The position numbers were made by a program, and so were the translations under genes. This document shows positions 30,401-38,255 of a DNA stretch of 64,000 bases, in pieces. The notes under the pieces are model-generated. The model saw only the letters and a list, made by a program, of their open reading frames with translations. It made no database searches and was not told the origin of the DNA. The DNA is from Chryseobacterium jejuense. GTDB lineage: Bacteria; Bacteroidota; Bacteroidia; Flavobacteriales; Weeksellaceae. The DNA lies in assembly GCF_017877355.1 (NCBI RefSeq), contig NZ_JAGIPR010000004.1, positions 186,001 through 250,000 on the forward strand, read 5' to 3'. Position 1 is the stretch's first letter. Every line of letters begins with the position of its first letter.

Positions 30401-30535
30401 AACATCCGGAAAAGCTTCAATAGGCATGTTTTTGAAACTTATAAATCCGGCAACCGCTAAAATAGCCACCCAGATAAAGGTAAATGCTTTATTCTTTAAT
30501 GAAAATCCGATTATATTTTTTATGAATTTATTCAT
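27437..30535 (-). CDS. CzcA-type heavy-metal efflux RND pump
   Basis: This 1032-residue inner-membrane proton antiporter has the RND start (PIEAFPDVTNTQI), two large periplasmic loops and twelve expected membrane helices. Around residues 395-409 it carries VDFGIIIDGAVVMVEG, the DFGxxxDGAxxxVE signature of heavy-metal pumps exporting Zn, Co, Cd or Ni; the Cu/Ag-type CusA signature differs, so a divalent-cation substrate is favoured. It is last in an operon after the outer-membrane factor (31687) and adaptor (30598), and downstream of a same-strand two-component system. The exact metal is inferred. Confidence 0.92.
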   Translation of the reverse strand: MNKFIKNIIGFSLKNKAFTFIWVAILAVAGFISFKNMPIEAFPDVTNTQIVIITQWNGRSAEEVERFVTTPIELAMSPVQKKTSVRSTTMFGLSIVKILFDDGVDDTFARNQVNNQLRTISLPDEVDPEVQPPYGPTGEIFRYTLESKTKDSRTLLTLQNWVIDRALRGVPGVADINVFGGQDKVFELSIDPRALDKYNLTPLQVYDAVTKSNLNVGGDVIEKNGQAYVVRGIGLVKSITDIGNITIQNDSGNPVLVKNVAEVHESSMPRVGQAALNHHDDTVEGIVVMRKGENPREVLVGVKAKIKELNEKILPKDVKMVTFYDRDNLMDFTTHTVMHNLIEGIVLVTVIVLIFMADWRTTLIVSIIIPLSLLFAFLCLKLAGMSANLLSLGAVDFGIIIDGAVVMVEGLFVMLDHKAHRYGMEKFNKLAKGGWIKQTGTGLGKAIFFSKLIIITSLIPIFSFQKVEGKMFSPLAFTLGFALIGALIFTLTLVPVLSHILLNKNVREKNNPFVNFWDRMVLKGFNVTFKHKKMSMIVAISFLAVTLFSGKFLGTEFLPQLNEGSLWITAEMPMSSSLKESLKTADLLKKDIMSFSEVTDVLAQTGRSNDGTDPNGFGFVQFAVNLKPREEWKRKITYDELINEIDQKLRSYQGITFNYSQPISDNVAEAVAGFKAENGIKIYGDNLETLDKLAHEVLSKIKDVEGVKDPGIIKNIGQPEVSVVLDRDKMAAYGVMPVDAQAVLEMAFGGKTASEMFDGERKFPIRLRYSQEYRTNENDIAALMVPTQDGAKIPLKEISTIVKDNGAAFIYRDNIKRYIGVKFSIRDRDLGSTIADAQKKVTTIDFPDGYSVGWTGQFENQQRASHRLAQVVPVSILMIFFLLFILFGNMKDSLLVLANVPFALIGGIIALHVTGMNFGISAGVGMIALLGICIQNGVILITEFHQNVKNGLDIDNAILSGVKSRTRPVIMTALMASIGLMPAALSTGIGSESQKPLAIVIIGGLITATVLTLLIFPIIFWIFNRIKRVNHI

Positions 30536-30597
30536 GATAGATACATTGATGACCTAAAAAAGCCGTTGAAAGAATTTATTTTAAATCACTATAATTT

Positions 30598-31683
30598 TCA
30601 GCTGTTCAGGGAACGGTATATCAAAAGCTGATTATTGGTAATTACTTCTTCTCCTTCTTTAAGACCCTCTGCGATATAAGTAACATCACCTACCTGTTTC
30701 TGTACTTTGACTTCTCTTATTTTCACATCAGTTCTGGATTTAAAAACAACTACAAAACTTTTGTTATCGTCAAAAATTACAGCTTTAGAAGGAACTGTTA
30801 ACATTGTATTACTTTCCAGGCTGGAAACTTTTATGGTGGCTTTACTATCCGGAATCAATAATCCATTAGCATTATCCAAGACTACTCTTGCCTGCATGGC
30901 ATTGGTTTGTGGATCGATGATTTTAAATATTTTATCAATTTTCCCATCAAAAACTTTGTCCGGATAAGAAAGTGTAGATACTTGCGCTTTCATTCCAAGG
31001 CTGATCTTTTCGATATCCGATTCGTTAACATTCATGATGGCCCATACATTGGTAGTATTAGCTACGTCGAAAATATTATCACTCCGGTCACTTCTCAGCT
31101 GCATATCCTTATTGATACTTTTCTGAACAATATATCCGTTAATAGGCGCTACTACACTGTATATATTTCCTGATTTCACATTATAAACAGTGCTTACCGC
31201 TGCTGCTCTCTGTAATTGGTCTTCTGCTTTTTGTAACTGGCTTTTAGCTTCCAGCACATCTCTCTCCGTATTCAGTTTTCCTTCATAAAGTTCTTTGGCA
31301 ACCCTAACGTTATTTTTAGCAACCACAAGGTCAGTTTTAGCATCGCTCACATCTTTTTGAATTTCGGCAAGTTCTGTACTTCTGATGGTTGCTAATACCT
31401 GACCTTTTTTAACATAATCTCCAAGCTCTACATTTACACTCATCACATTTCCGCCTACCAGTGGATAAACGTCTATATAGCTATTCTTGTCTGCAGAGAT
31501 TTTCCCATAAAAGTTATATTCATCTTCTATATTCTTTTTTACAACCTTTGCCAGGGAAATAGAATTCAGCATGGTATTACTAAGTTCGAACCCTTTTTTT
31601 GCCTGATTGGTTTTCTCTTCCTCTTTTTTTGAGCAGGCCATCAATGATAAAATCATTAATACAGAGATAATATAAGTTTTCAT
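30598..31683 (-). CDS. Efflux RND periplasmic adaptor subunit (lipoprotein)
   Basis: This 361-residue membrane-fusion protein links the RND pump to the outer-membrane channel. A lipobox is present (LMACSKK, Cys17). The split lipoyl domain shows in YPLVGGNVMSVNVELGDYVKKGQ and VAPINGYIVQKSINK, with a coiled-coil hairpin between (AKTDLVVAKNNVRVAKELYE to QKAEDQLQRAA). Barrel and membrane-proximal domains follow. It lacks a His-rich metal-binding N-terminus. It starts 3 bp after the TolC-family gene. Confidence 0.92.
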   Translation of the reverse strand: MKTYIISVLMILSLMACSKKEEEKTNQAKKGFELSNTMLNSISLAKVVKKNIEDEYNFYGKISADKNSYIDVYPLVGGNVMSVNVELGDYVKKGQVLATIRSTELAEIQKDVSDAKTDLVVAKNNVRVAKELYEGKLNTERDVLEAKSQLQKAEDQLQRAAAVSTVYNVKSGNIYSVVAPINGYIVQKSINKDMQLRSDRSDNIFDVANTTNVWAIMNVNESDIEKISLGMKAQVSTLSYPDKVFDGKIDKIFKIIDPQTNAMQARVVLDNANGLLIPDSKATIKVSSLESNTMLTVPSKAVIFDDNKSFVVVFKSRTDVKIREVKVQKQVGDVTYIAEGLKEGEEVITNNQLLIYRSLNS

Positions 31684-31686
31684 TGT

Positions 31687-32928
31687 TTAATAGAAGATTT
31701 TCGTTTGTACTAATTGGTTAAGTTGTTCTGCTGCCTGCATGATCTCATTCTTCATATCATAAATTTGAAGTGCCGTTTCCCGGTAACTGTCCATAAAATC
31801 TGTAAATTCAATAAGATTGACATTTCCTTTTCTAAAGTTGGCCACCATCCCATTATACACCAGCTCCATATTCTGAAGATCTGTTGTTTTGATATCCGCA
31901 AGCTGATCGTATTGCGCTTTCCAGGTTTTATAAGCGGCCTGTACCTTTGTTTCAAGGGTCAGTCTCTGAAGATCTGCATTTTTTTGGTTCTGCTGGATAG
32001 CATAGTTGGCTTTTTCTACATTTCCCTGATTCACTCTCCATAATGGTAAAGGAATTCCCAATGTCAGATTGGCTTCATTATTAAAAGTTCCTCCTGCCTG
32101 ATCCCAAGCAGCTCCAACGTTAATGTCCGGTACGTTCAATGATTTTTGCCATTGAGCATAAAGTTTACTGTTATCAATTAACTTTAAATTATATCGATAA
32201 TCTGCATTATTTTCCAACGCCTTACTTTTGAGTTCTTCTTCATCTCCAAAAGGCTGTGTAGCCAGCGCTTCTTTGGCTTCAGATTCAGGCATCAAAGGCT
32301 CTATATCTTCTGAAATTCCGGTAAGAACTTTTAAATTCTGTTCAAATCCAAGGATGTTTTTATTGATCTCAAGCTTGTCATGATTCAGCTGAATAACCAG
32401 ACTTTGCAGCCTCACCGCATCTTTAAGGGAAACATTTCCTTTGGCTGACTGTACACGATAGGCACTTAACAGGTCATTCATATACCCTAATTGTTTATCG
32501 GTATTTTCAAGCTTTAATTTTTCGTAGTAAAGGTTAAAATAAGTGGTACGAAGTTGCGCTCTCAGATCAACAAGAAGTTGGGAAAACTGAAGCTGTGCCA
32601 ATTCTTTGTTAGATTTCGCAAAAGCAATTTCATTTTTCTTTTTACCACCCATATAAATTAACTGGGTAATACCTGCTCCTTTTGAATGTCCTACATCAAA
32701 AATTTTTTTATCCTGAGGGTTGTAAGCATTGAATTGTCCGCTCAACTGTGGCAATTCCCAGATTTTAGCCTGCAGAATATCAGCATCAGCTATATTGATG
32801 TTGTATTGTTCGGCGAGCAGCTGGAGATTGTTCTTCTGGAAAGCTTCTTCACAATCCAAAAGAGACATTTGCTGTTGTGCCGCCATGAATGAGGAAACGG
32901 CCAGGCACAGCACTGCAATTCTGTTCAT
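31687..32928 (-). CDS. TolC-family outer-membrane efflux channel
   Basis: This 413-residue protein has a signal peptide (FMAAQQQ) and two OEP repeats of long helices (AKSNKELAQLQFSQLLVDLR; NVEKANYAIQQNQKNADLQR). It forms the trimeric exit duct of the heavy-metal efflux complex. It is first in the operon with the adaptor and pump; the order outer factor, adaptor, pump is the CzcCBA order. No perfect TAnnTTTG was found upstream, consistent with an activated promoter served by the adjacent response regulator. Confidence 0.92.
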   Translation of the reverse strand: MNRIAVLCLAVSSFMAAQQQMSLLDCEEAFQKNNLQLLAEQYNINIADADILQAKIWELPQLSGQFNAYNPQDKKIFDVGHSKGAGITQLIYMGGKKKNEIAFAKSNKELAQLQFSQLLVDLRAQLRTTYFNLYYEKLKLENTDKQLGYMNDLLSAYRVQSAKGNVSLKDAVRLQSLVIQLNHDKLEINKNILGFEQNLKVLTGISEDIEPLMPESEAKEALATQPFGDEEELKSKALENNADYRYNLKLIDNSKLYAQWQKSLNVPDINVGAAWDQAGGTFNNEANLTLGIPLPLWRVNQGNVEKANYAIQQNQKNADLQRLTLETKVQAAYKTWKAQYDQLADIKTTDLQNMELVYNGMVANFRKGNVNLIEFTDFMDSYRETALQIYDMKNEIMQAAEQLNQLVQTKIFY

Positions 32929-33149
32929 TATTTTCTTTTTGAATTACAAAATTGCTCGGATGTGATTAAAAGAAACTTAAATGAGGCTTAAAAAAATATT
33001 AAAATCGCATTAAACAGGCTATTTCGAATGGGATTAAAGAAGTTTGATACCTAAAATTTCTCTCCAATGGTTGATTTTTTTCTAGAAAATTCAATCCAAA
33101 GTTTAACAAAAATTGTAACAGTTTTTGAATAGTAAATAATTCTGAAAAT

Positions 33150-34514
33150 TTATTTTTTAAAAATTACAGTAAATTTATTCATGTACTCACCAGGAGAAGA
33201 ATACATAATTTCAGCATCATGATATTCCAAAATTCTTTTAACAATTCTTAGCCCTAAACCGGAACCTGAAATATTCTGGGCATTATTTCCTCTTGTAAAA
33301 GCTTCAAATAACTTAACCTGTTCGTCTTCTGAAATGATATCACCATGGGAAATCACATCAACACTAAGATTAGTACTTGTTTCAGTTATTAATAATTTCA
33401 CTTCTGTATGATCAGAATATACAGCCGCATTTTTAAATAAATTAATAAAGACAATCACTAATAATGATTGGATGCCGCTAATGGTAAGAAAAGCATTTTC
33501 AGAAGTTTCTTCAGCAATGAGAAAATCCAGTTTAAGATCAGGATAACTTTTCTCCACTCCTTCAAAGGCTTCAAAAATTACTTCATCTATTCTCACATCC
33601 TCATAAATACTTTGAATATTTTCTTTGTCAAATTTCGTAAGTAACAATAGTGAATTTGTTAAATCTGACAATTGGTATACGTCCCGCTGGATTTGCTGCA
33701 ATGAAGACAGCGTCTTTGGAGAATGTTTTTCAAATTTAATCAGGTTTTCCAATTGAAAGGCCATTCTGGTGATAGGTGTTCTGATTTCGTGGGAAGCACT
33801 CGCCGTAAAATCCTTTTGCGACTGAAATACATCATTAAGCCGTACAATCATTGTGTTGAAAGATTTTGCAAGAACATTCACTTCATCATTAGAGTCCTGT
33901 ACTGGAATCTGAGTGGTTAATTTATGGGCCGTTACTTCTGAAATCTCCTTATTCAGATCTTCTAAAGGACGAAGAAACTTCTCTACAAAGTAATAACTGA
34001 AAAATCCTATCAGAAGTGTACTCATGGCATAAGCAGTAATCAAAAGGTATTTCAGGAAACCCAACTTTGATTTTCCGTTCGTATCAAAGGCGCTGGTAAG
34101 GATATAATAATTCTCCCCATTAATGTTTCTCAGTGCAGCATAAATCTCCGGAACTGTTTTTTCGGTATAAATAATCTTCTTTTTATCCAGTTCCTTAAGC
34201 ATTGCGCTGTCCCAGGTTACATTTCGGTCTTTAATGGTGCTGTAGATAAGTTCTTTCTGTTCATTAAAGATTAAAATCTTTTCATTCAAAAGAATATTAT
34301 CTGAGTTTTCATTGAAAAAAATGGGTGCCTCTTCCTCAAAATCTTTAGACTTTGAAATAAAGTGGGTAGTAAATTCCAGTCTCTGTCTGAATCTTTCTTT
34401 AAATTCATCTCTTCTGAAATCGTTGAAAGATAAATAAATGACCGCCATCACCATTCCAAAAAGCAATGAAAAGGCGATACTGATTGTTAAGGCTATCTTT
34501 CTTTTTAAAGACAT
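33150..34514 (-). CDS. Sensor histidine kinase
   Basis: This 454-residue kinase has an N-terminal membrane helix (about 8-28), a periplasmic sensor domain (about 30-155), a second helix (about 158-178), HAMP, the HisKA box HEIRTP (His near 238) and a HATPase domain with N-box NLFKNAAVYS and G2 box GSGLGLRI. The G1 region reads VISHGDIISEDE instead of the canonical DxGxG, a divergence to note; other motifs are intact. It overlaps or abuts the response regulator upstream and lies next to the heavy-metal efflux operon, so it probably senses the exported metal in the periplasm (inference). Confidence 0.93.
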   Translation of the reverse strand: MSLKRKIALTISIAFSLLFGMVMAVIYLSFNDFRRDEFKERFRQRLEFTTHFISKSKDFEEEAPIFFNENSDNILLNEKILIFNEQKELIYSTIKDRNVTWDSAMLKELDKKKIIYTEKTVPEIYAALRNINGENYYILTSAFDTNGKSKLGFLKYLLITAYAMSTLLIGFFSYYFVEKFLRPLEDLNKEISEVTAHKLTTQIPVQDSNDEVNVLAKSFNTMIVRLNDVFQSQKDFTASASHEIRTPITRMAFQLENLIKFEKHSPKTLSSLQQIQRDVYQLSDLTNSLLLLTKFDKENIQSIYEDVRIDEVIFEAFEGVEKSYPDLKLDFLIAEETSENAFLTISGIQSLLVIVFINLFKNAAVYSDHTEVKLLITETSTNLSVDVISHGDIISEDEQVKLFEAFTRGNNAQNISGSGLGLRIVKRILEYHDAEIMYSSPGEYMNKFTVIFKK

Positions 34515-35198
34515 TTATAATGGACTTAAGTAATATCCGAAACCTGAACGGGTATGGATTAATTTTATTTTAAAATCTTTATCGATTTTTTTTCTTAAGA
34601 AATTGATGTACACCTCTACCGTATTGGTATTGGTATTAAAGTTATGTTCCCATACATGTTCAGTAATCTGTTGTTTGGAAACAGTTCTACCCTGCGCTTC
34701 TGCCAGATAAACCAATAACTGGAACTCTTTTAAGGTAAGCGTTATTTCATTTCCACTACGATACACTTTCTGTTCCGTTTTGTTGATGATAAGGTCATCT
34801 ACTCTGATAATATCCTGATCGGAAGTATCTGAAGGCATTTTTCTTCTCAACAGGGAATTGATCCTTAAAAGAAGTTCTTCAAACTGGAAAGGCTTTACCA
34901 AGTAATCATCAGCCAATCGGGTAAAGGCATCTTTTTTATCAGAAATGTCTCCATAGGCTGATATGATAATGATAGGTGTGCTTTTATCAAAAGAACGAAT
35001 GGTCTGGCAGACATCCAGCCCGTTTATTTTGGGAACGTTGATATCGAGTAGATATAGATCGTAGGAATTATTTTTAATCTGACGAAGAAAAGTCTCTCCA
35101 TCATAGATTTTATCACAGGTGAAATTATTGGATTCTAAAAATCGGCAAAGTTCTGCAGAAAGAATAAGATCGTCTTCTAATAAAAGAATATTCATCAA
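34515..35198 (-). CDS. OmpR-family response regulator
   Basis: This 227-residue protein has a receiver domain with acidic pocket E8-D9-D10, phosphoacceptor Asp52 (LLDINVPKINGLD) and the conserved Lys in DDYLVKPF. It is followed by an OmpR/PhoB winged helix (LTLKEFQLLVYLAEAQGRTV; NTVEVYINFLRKKID). It is immediately followed by the cognate kinase with no gap. It likely activates the TolC/adaptor/pump operon, as CusR/CzcR-type regulators do next to their pumps. Confidence 0.95.
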   Translation of the reverse strand: MMNILLLEDDLILSAELCRFLESNNFTCDKIYDGETFLRQIKNNSYDLYLLDINVPKINGLDVCQTIRSFDKSTPIIIISAYGDISDKKDAFTRLADDYLVKPFQFEELLLRINSLLRRKMPSDTSDQDIIRVDDLIINKTEQKVYRSGNEITLTLKEFQLLVYLAEAQGRTVSKQQITEHVWEHNFNTNTNTVEVYINFLRKKIDKDFKIKLIHTRSGFGYYLSPL

Positions 35199-35513
35199 AA
35201 ATTATTTTACACGAATTTAGCGAAAATTTTTATGATGATTATCGAACGGTGACAAAACTTAAGGAGAATAGGATACTCTAGGATTTTCCAACTATGAAAA
35301 TTCAGGATTTAGCTTTTATATTCTAGCAGTTTAAAAACGGAATTTCTTTACTAATTTTTAAACAACTGTATAACTTTTTTTCTTTACTAGCTCTCTATAA
35401 TTCTAAAATCGGATTATTTATTTTAAGATTGTTTGATCTAATATTGATTTAATAAATTCCTTTTTTTAGAAAGTTAGTATTTTCATCAATGAGTAGTATT
35501 TAGAATTTAGTCC
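35199..35513. other. Intergenic region, no gene seen
   Basis: About 315 bp between the response regulator and the tRNA cluster terminator. Very AT-rich with no coding frame. It must contain the promoter of the two-component operon, but no perfect -7 element was recognised. Confidence 0.5.
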
Positions 35514-35541
35514 AAAAAAAAATTCCCGAAGAGATTCGGGA
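35514..35541 (-). terminator. Terminator of the tRNA cluster
   Basis: TCCCGAA (35524-35530) pairs with TTCGGGA (35535-35541), loop GAGA, next to an A-run giving a T-tract on the minus strand. It ends the tRNA transcript where tuf would originally have followed. Confidence 0.8.
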
Positions 35542-35549
35542 GATTCAAG

Positions 35550-35621
35550 AGCCAACTACGGGACTTGAACCCGTGACCTCTTCCTTACCAAGGAAGCACT
35601 CTACCGCTGAGCTAAGTCGGC
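35550..35621 (-). tRNA. tRNA-Thr (anticodon GGT)
   Basis: Cloverleaf with acceptor GCCGACT/AGTTGGC and anticodon stem-loop CTTCC-TTGGTAA-GGAAG, giving GGT. It corresponds to the thrT position of the classical thrU-tyrU-glyT-thrT-tuf order. Confidence 0.96.
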
Positions 35622-35662
35622 ATTAAGTAAAAAAATCACACTGAATAGCGTGATTTTTATTG

Positions 35663-35735
35663 AGCGGAAGACGGGGGTCGAACCCGCGACATTCAGCTTG
35701 GAAGGCTGACGCTCTACCAACTGAGCTACTTCCGC
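35663..35735 (-). tRNA. tRNA-Gly (anticodon TCC), copy B
   Basis: Acceptor GCGGAAG/CTTCCGC; anticodon stem-loop TCAGC-CTTCCAA-GCTGA, giving TCC. Identical by eye to the copy at 36089. Confidence 0.96.
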
Positions 35736-35824
35736 AATTTTGTTTCCAAAATTATTGGTAAACGCTTTGCAAAACTAAGAATTAATTTTTAATTCTGCAA
35801 ACTTTTTTCTAATATAAAATATAG

Positions 35825-35905
35825 TGGGGAGAGCAGGATTCGAACCTACGAAGCCGAAGCAACTGAGTTACAGTCAGTCCCATTTAGCCACTCTGGAATC
35901 TCCCC
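35825..35905 (-). tRNA. tRNA-Tyr (anticodon GTA), copy B
   Basis: Class II tRNA with a long variable arm; acceptor GGGGAGA/TCTCCCC; anticodon stem-loop ACTGA-CTGTAAC-TCAGT, giving GTA. Confidence 0.96.
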
Positions 35906-35925
35906 AGATATTTTATATTAAATTG

Positions 35926-35999
35926 AGCCTCCAGAGGGATTCGAACCCACGACCCCGAGATTACAAATCACGTGCTCTGGCCAACTGAGCTATGGAGGC
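35926..35999 (-). tRNA. tRNA-Thr (anticodon TGT), copy B
   Basis: Acceptor GCCTCCA/TGGAGGC; anticodon loop TTTGTAA, giving TGT. The anticodon stem has one T-T mismatch in both copies. Confidence 0.95.
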
Positions 36000-36088
36000 A
36001 ATTTAACTATTAGACTGAAAGTGATTGAGAAACTCTACTCTACAAATTTCAGTGTTAAAAAAATCAACTTTAATATTGATTTTTGTTG

Positions 36089-36161
36089 AGCGGAAGACGG
36101 GGGTCGAACCCGCGACATTCAGCTTGGAAGGCTGACGCTCTACCAACTGAGCTACTTCCGC
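36089..36161 (-). tRNA. tRNA-Gly (anticodon TCC), copy A
   Basis: Same tRNA as 35663-35735; first array copy in transcript order. Flanking spacer is also closely similar, showing a segmental duplication. Confidence 0.96.
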
Positions 36162-36247
36162 AATTTTGTTTCCAAAACCATTGGTAAACGCTGTGCAAAA
36201 CTAAGAATTATTTTTTAATCTTGCAAACTTTTTTTTAAAAAATATAG

Positions 36248-36328
36248 TGGGGAGAGCAGGATTCGAACCTACGAAGCCGAAGCAACTGAGTTACAGTCAG
36301 TCCCATTTAGCCACTCTGGAATCTCCCC
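36248..36328 (-). tRNA. tRNA-Tyr (anticodon GTA), copy A
   Basis: Same tRNA as 35825-35905, offset 423 bp. Confidence 0.96.
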
Positions 36329-36348
36329 AGATATTTTATATTAAATTG

Positions 36349-36422
36349 AGCCTCCAGAGGGATTCGAACCCACGACCCCGAGATTACAAATCACGTGCTC
36401 TGGCCAACTGAGCTATGGAGGC
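36349..36422 (-). tRNA. tRNA-Thr (anticodon TGT), copy A
   Basis: Same tRNA as 35926-35999, offset 423 bp. It is the first tRNA after hpf on the minus strand. Confidence 0.95.
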
Positions 36423-36532
36423 ATTTAATAAAAAAGAATTCAAAAGATCGCTGTTCCTTTTTTGCGAGTGCAAATATAGAACGGATTTTTTGAATTCTCA
36501 AATATTTTATAAACTTTTTTTAACTTTTTTTT

Positions 36533-36823
36533 CTACGCCATTTCTTTTTTCTTGATTAATAGCTTTTTAGCTGTATCAACACAAAGGTCCAAACTTTCTT
36601 CAAAACTTGCAGAAGTCTTCTTTACTACGATATCGTCACCCGGAACCGCCAAAATAATCTCAGCTGTCTTATTCACTTTATCAGCGTTATTTTCTACTTT
36701 TAGAAATACTTTACACTCTTGAATTTTATCATAGAATGTATCTAGTTTACCTACTTTTTTCTCGATGTGTGATTCTAGTGGTTCGTGTGGAGTTAAACCA
36801 ATTGATTGAACTGTGATCTTCAT
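36533..36823 (-). CDS. hpf: Ribosome hibernation-promoting factor (short HPF/RaiA type)
   Basis: This 96-residue protein has the HPF/YfiA fold signature: MKITVQSIGLTPHEPLESHI, a KKVGKLDTFYDKI helix and KTSASFEESLDLCVDTAKKL. It binds the ribosomal decoding region and inactivates ribosomes in stationary phase. It is the short form without the dimerisation domain of long HPF. Its ATG overlaps the xerC stop codon (ATGA), so the two are translationally coupled, a conserved pairing in Bacteroidetes. Confidence 0.95.
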   Translation of the reverse strand: MKITVQSIGLTPHEPLESHIEKKVGKLDTFYDKIQECKVFLKVENNADKVNKTAEIILAVPGDDIVVKKTSASFEESLDLCVDTAKKLLIKKKEMA

Positions 36824-37710
36824 AATTCTTCTTTTTTTGATGCTCGAGGATGAGCTTGATTAAACACTTTTTTCAATTGTTCAATATTAGCATTCGTATA
36901 GACTTGAGTACTGGCAAGACTGGAATGCCCTAATATTTTTTTTACTTTGGAGATCTCCGCCCCATTGTCCAACACGTGAGTAGCAAAGCTATGACGAAGG
37001 ATATGAGGACTTTTTTTTTCTTTTGTTGTTATAAAACTAAGGTACTTATTAACTACAACATAAACAAATTTTTCATTGAGTTTTTTCCCTTTCTTATTGA
37101 CAAAAAAACAGGATTGATATTCTGCCTGTGGATTTCTTATTTCCAAATAGCTTTTGAGAAGCTCAGACAGATCTTCAGAAATAGGAATTACTCTTTCTTT
37201 ATTCCCCTTTCCTATTACTTTCAATTCATTTCCTATTATATCAACATTCTCAAATATCAGGCCACAAAGCTCAGCTTTTCTCATCCCGGTTTGATAAAGC
37301 ACTTCCATAATGCATTTTTCCAGGACATTATGCTGCTGTTCGAAAATCCTATCATTAAGATCTGTCATTTCCTCTTCAGACATAGGAATCTGCTTTTCTG
37401 CATAAAATTTCAGGGAAGAGATCCCCTCGGTAGGAGAAACCTTAATTTCGCCTATCTTTAAGAGGAAAAGATAAAAACTTCTGAGTGATGAGAGTTTTCT
37501 ATTGATACTTCTTTTGGAAATATTATTTTCGCTTAAATCAACGATAAAGTTTCTGATGATCTTTTTATCGGCTTTAGAAATATCTTCGGAAGATTCTGTT
37601 CGGAGAAAGAAATGGGAAAAGTCTTCAAGGTCTTTTTTGTAGCTTGTAATCGTATGGGGAGAATATCTTTTTTCGAATTGTAAATATTCTAAAAACTTTT
37701 CCAGCATCAT
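36820..37710 (-). CDS. xerC: Tyrosine recombinase XerC-type
   Basis: This chromosomal integrase-family recombinase resolves chromosome dimers at dif. It has an N-terminal SAM-like domain (LEYLQFEKRYSPHTITSYKK) and a catalytic domain with Arg in TGMRKAELCGL, HxxR in HILRHSFATH, His in LGHSSLASTQ and Tyr in VYTN. The start is placed at 37710 (MMLEKFLEYLQ); a longer frame to 37740 is possible but lacks conserved sequence. It lies between rpsU and hpf. This is a housekeeping recombinase, distinct from the element integrase at 57694. Confidence 0.93.
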   Translation of the reverse strand: MMLEKFLEYLQFEKRYSPHTITSYKKDLEDFSHFFLRTESSEDISKADKKIIRNFIVDLSENNISKRSINRKLSSLRSFYLFLLKIGEIKVSPTEGISSLKFYAEKQIPMSEEEMTDLNDRIFEQQHNVLEKCIMEVLYQTGMRKAELCGLIFENVDIIGNELKVIGKGNKERVIPISEDLSELLKSYLEIRNPQAEYQSCFFVNKKGKKLNEKFVYVVVNKYLSFITTKEKKSPHILRHSFATHVLDNGAEISKVKKILGHSSLASTQVYTNANIEQLKKVFNQAHPRASKKEEL

Positions 37711-37787
37711 AGGGTATAAAAATAAAAATTCACTCCTCAAATATAAGAATTTAAGAAGTGAATTAATATATGGTTAAGAAAAAAATC

Positions 37788-37985
37788 TTAAGCCTGCTCT
37801 TCCTTGCTAAGTGCTCTTTGTTTGTAAGCAGCTTTCAACTTAGATTGTCTCAAAGTTACAGAAGGCTTGATAAAAGCTTGTCTAGATCTTAATTGACGAA
37901 CAGTACCTGTTTTATCAAATTTTCTCTTGTATTTTTTTAAAGCTCTGTCGATGGATTCACCATCTTTTACTGGAATTATTAACAT
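37788..37985 (-). CDS. rpsU: 30S ribosomal protein S21
   Basis: This 65-residue very basic protein is recognisable from MLIIPVKDGESIDRALKKYK and KFDKTGTVRQLRSRQAF. S21 binds near the anti-Shine-Dalgarno end of 16S rRNA; in Bacteroidetes it helps sequester that end, in line with the weak ribosome-binding sites seen across this window. It is first of the rpsU-xerC-hpf unit. Confidence 0.97.
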   Translation of the reverse strand: MLIIPVKDGESIDRALKKYKRKFDKTGTVRQLRSRQAFIKPSVTLRQSKLKAAYKQRALSKEEQA

Positions 37986-38008
37986 ATTTTACATCTCATT
38001 TTGGATTG

Positions 38009-38038
38009 CAAAACTAGACATTTTTTTTTACATCACAA
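38009..38038 (-). promoter_or_regulatory. Promoter candidate for rpsU-xerC-hpf
   Basis: Minus strand TAGTTTTG (38009-38016) with TTG at 38036-38038, spacing 19 bp; short leader of about 15-20 nt before the rpsU ATG. Confidence 0.7.
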
Positions 38039-38231
38039 AATATATTACTACAAACAATCATCAATCAATCTCATTTATTTAAAAAAACTAAGTATTAATG
38101 GCTATTATCACATGATAATATTTTTATCCACAATAACTAAAATATTCAAGCTCTAATATCTTCAATACATTTATTTCACACCTTCTTTTCATTAAAATTA
38201 TCCATAGTAATGAAATATAAACAAAAAGCTC

Positions 38232-38239
38232 TATCTTTG
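38232..38239 (+). promoter_or_regulatory. -7 element of the ssrA promoter
   Basis: TATCTTTG matches TAnnTTTG 16 bp before the mature tmRNA 5' end; no good TTG -33 box was found. Confidence 0.6.
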
Positions 38240-38255
38240 CATTCACTTTATTCAT

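Larger units (their letters stand above)
35643..36423. repeat. Tandem duplication of the Gly-Tyr-Thr tRNA triplet
   Basis: Two units of roughly 355 bp (about 35643-36000 and 36069-36423) have the same three tRNAs in the same order. Spacers are nearly identical too, for example AATTTTGTTTCCAAAA after tRNA-Gly in both. The offsets are 426 bp for Gly and 423 bp for Tyr and Thr. Spacer differences are few, which points to a fairly recent duplication. Confidence 0.93.
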
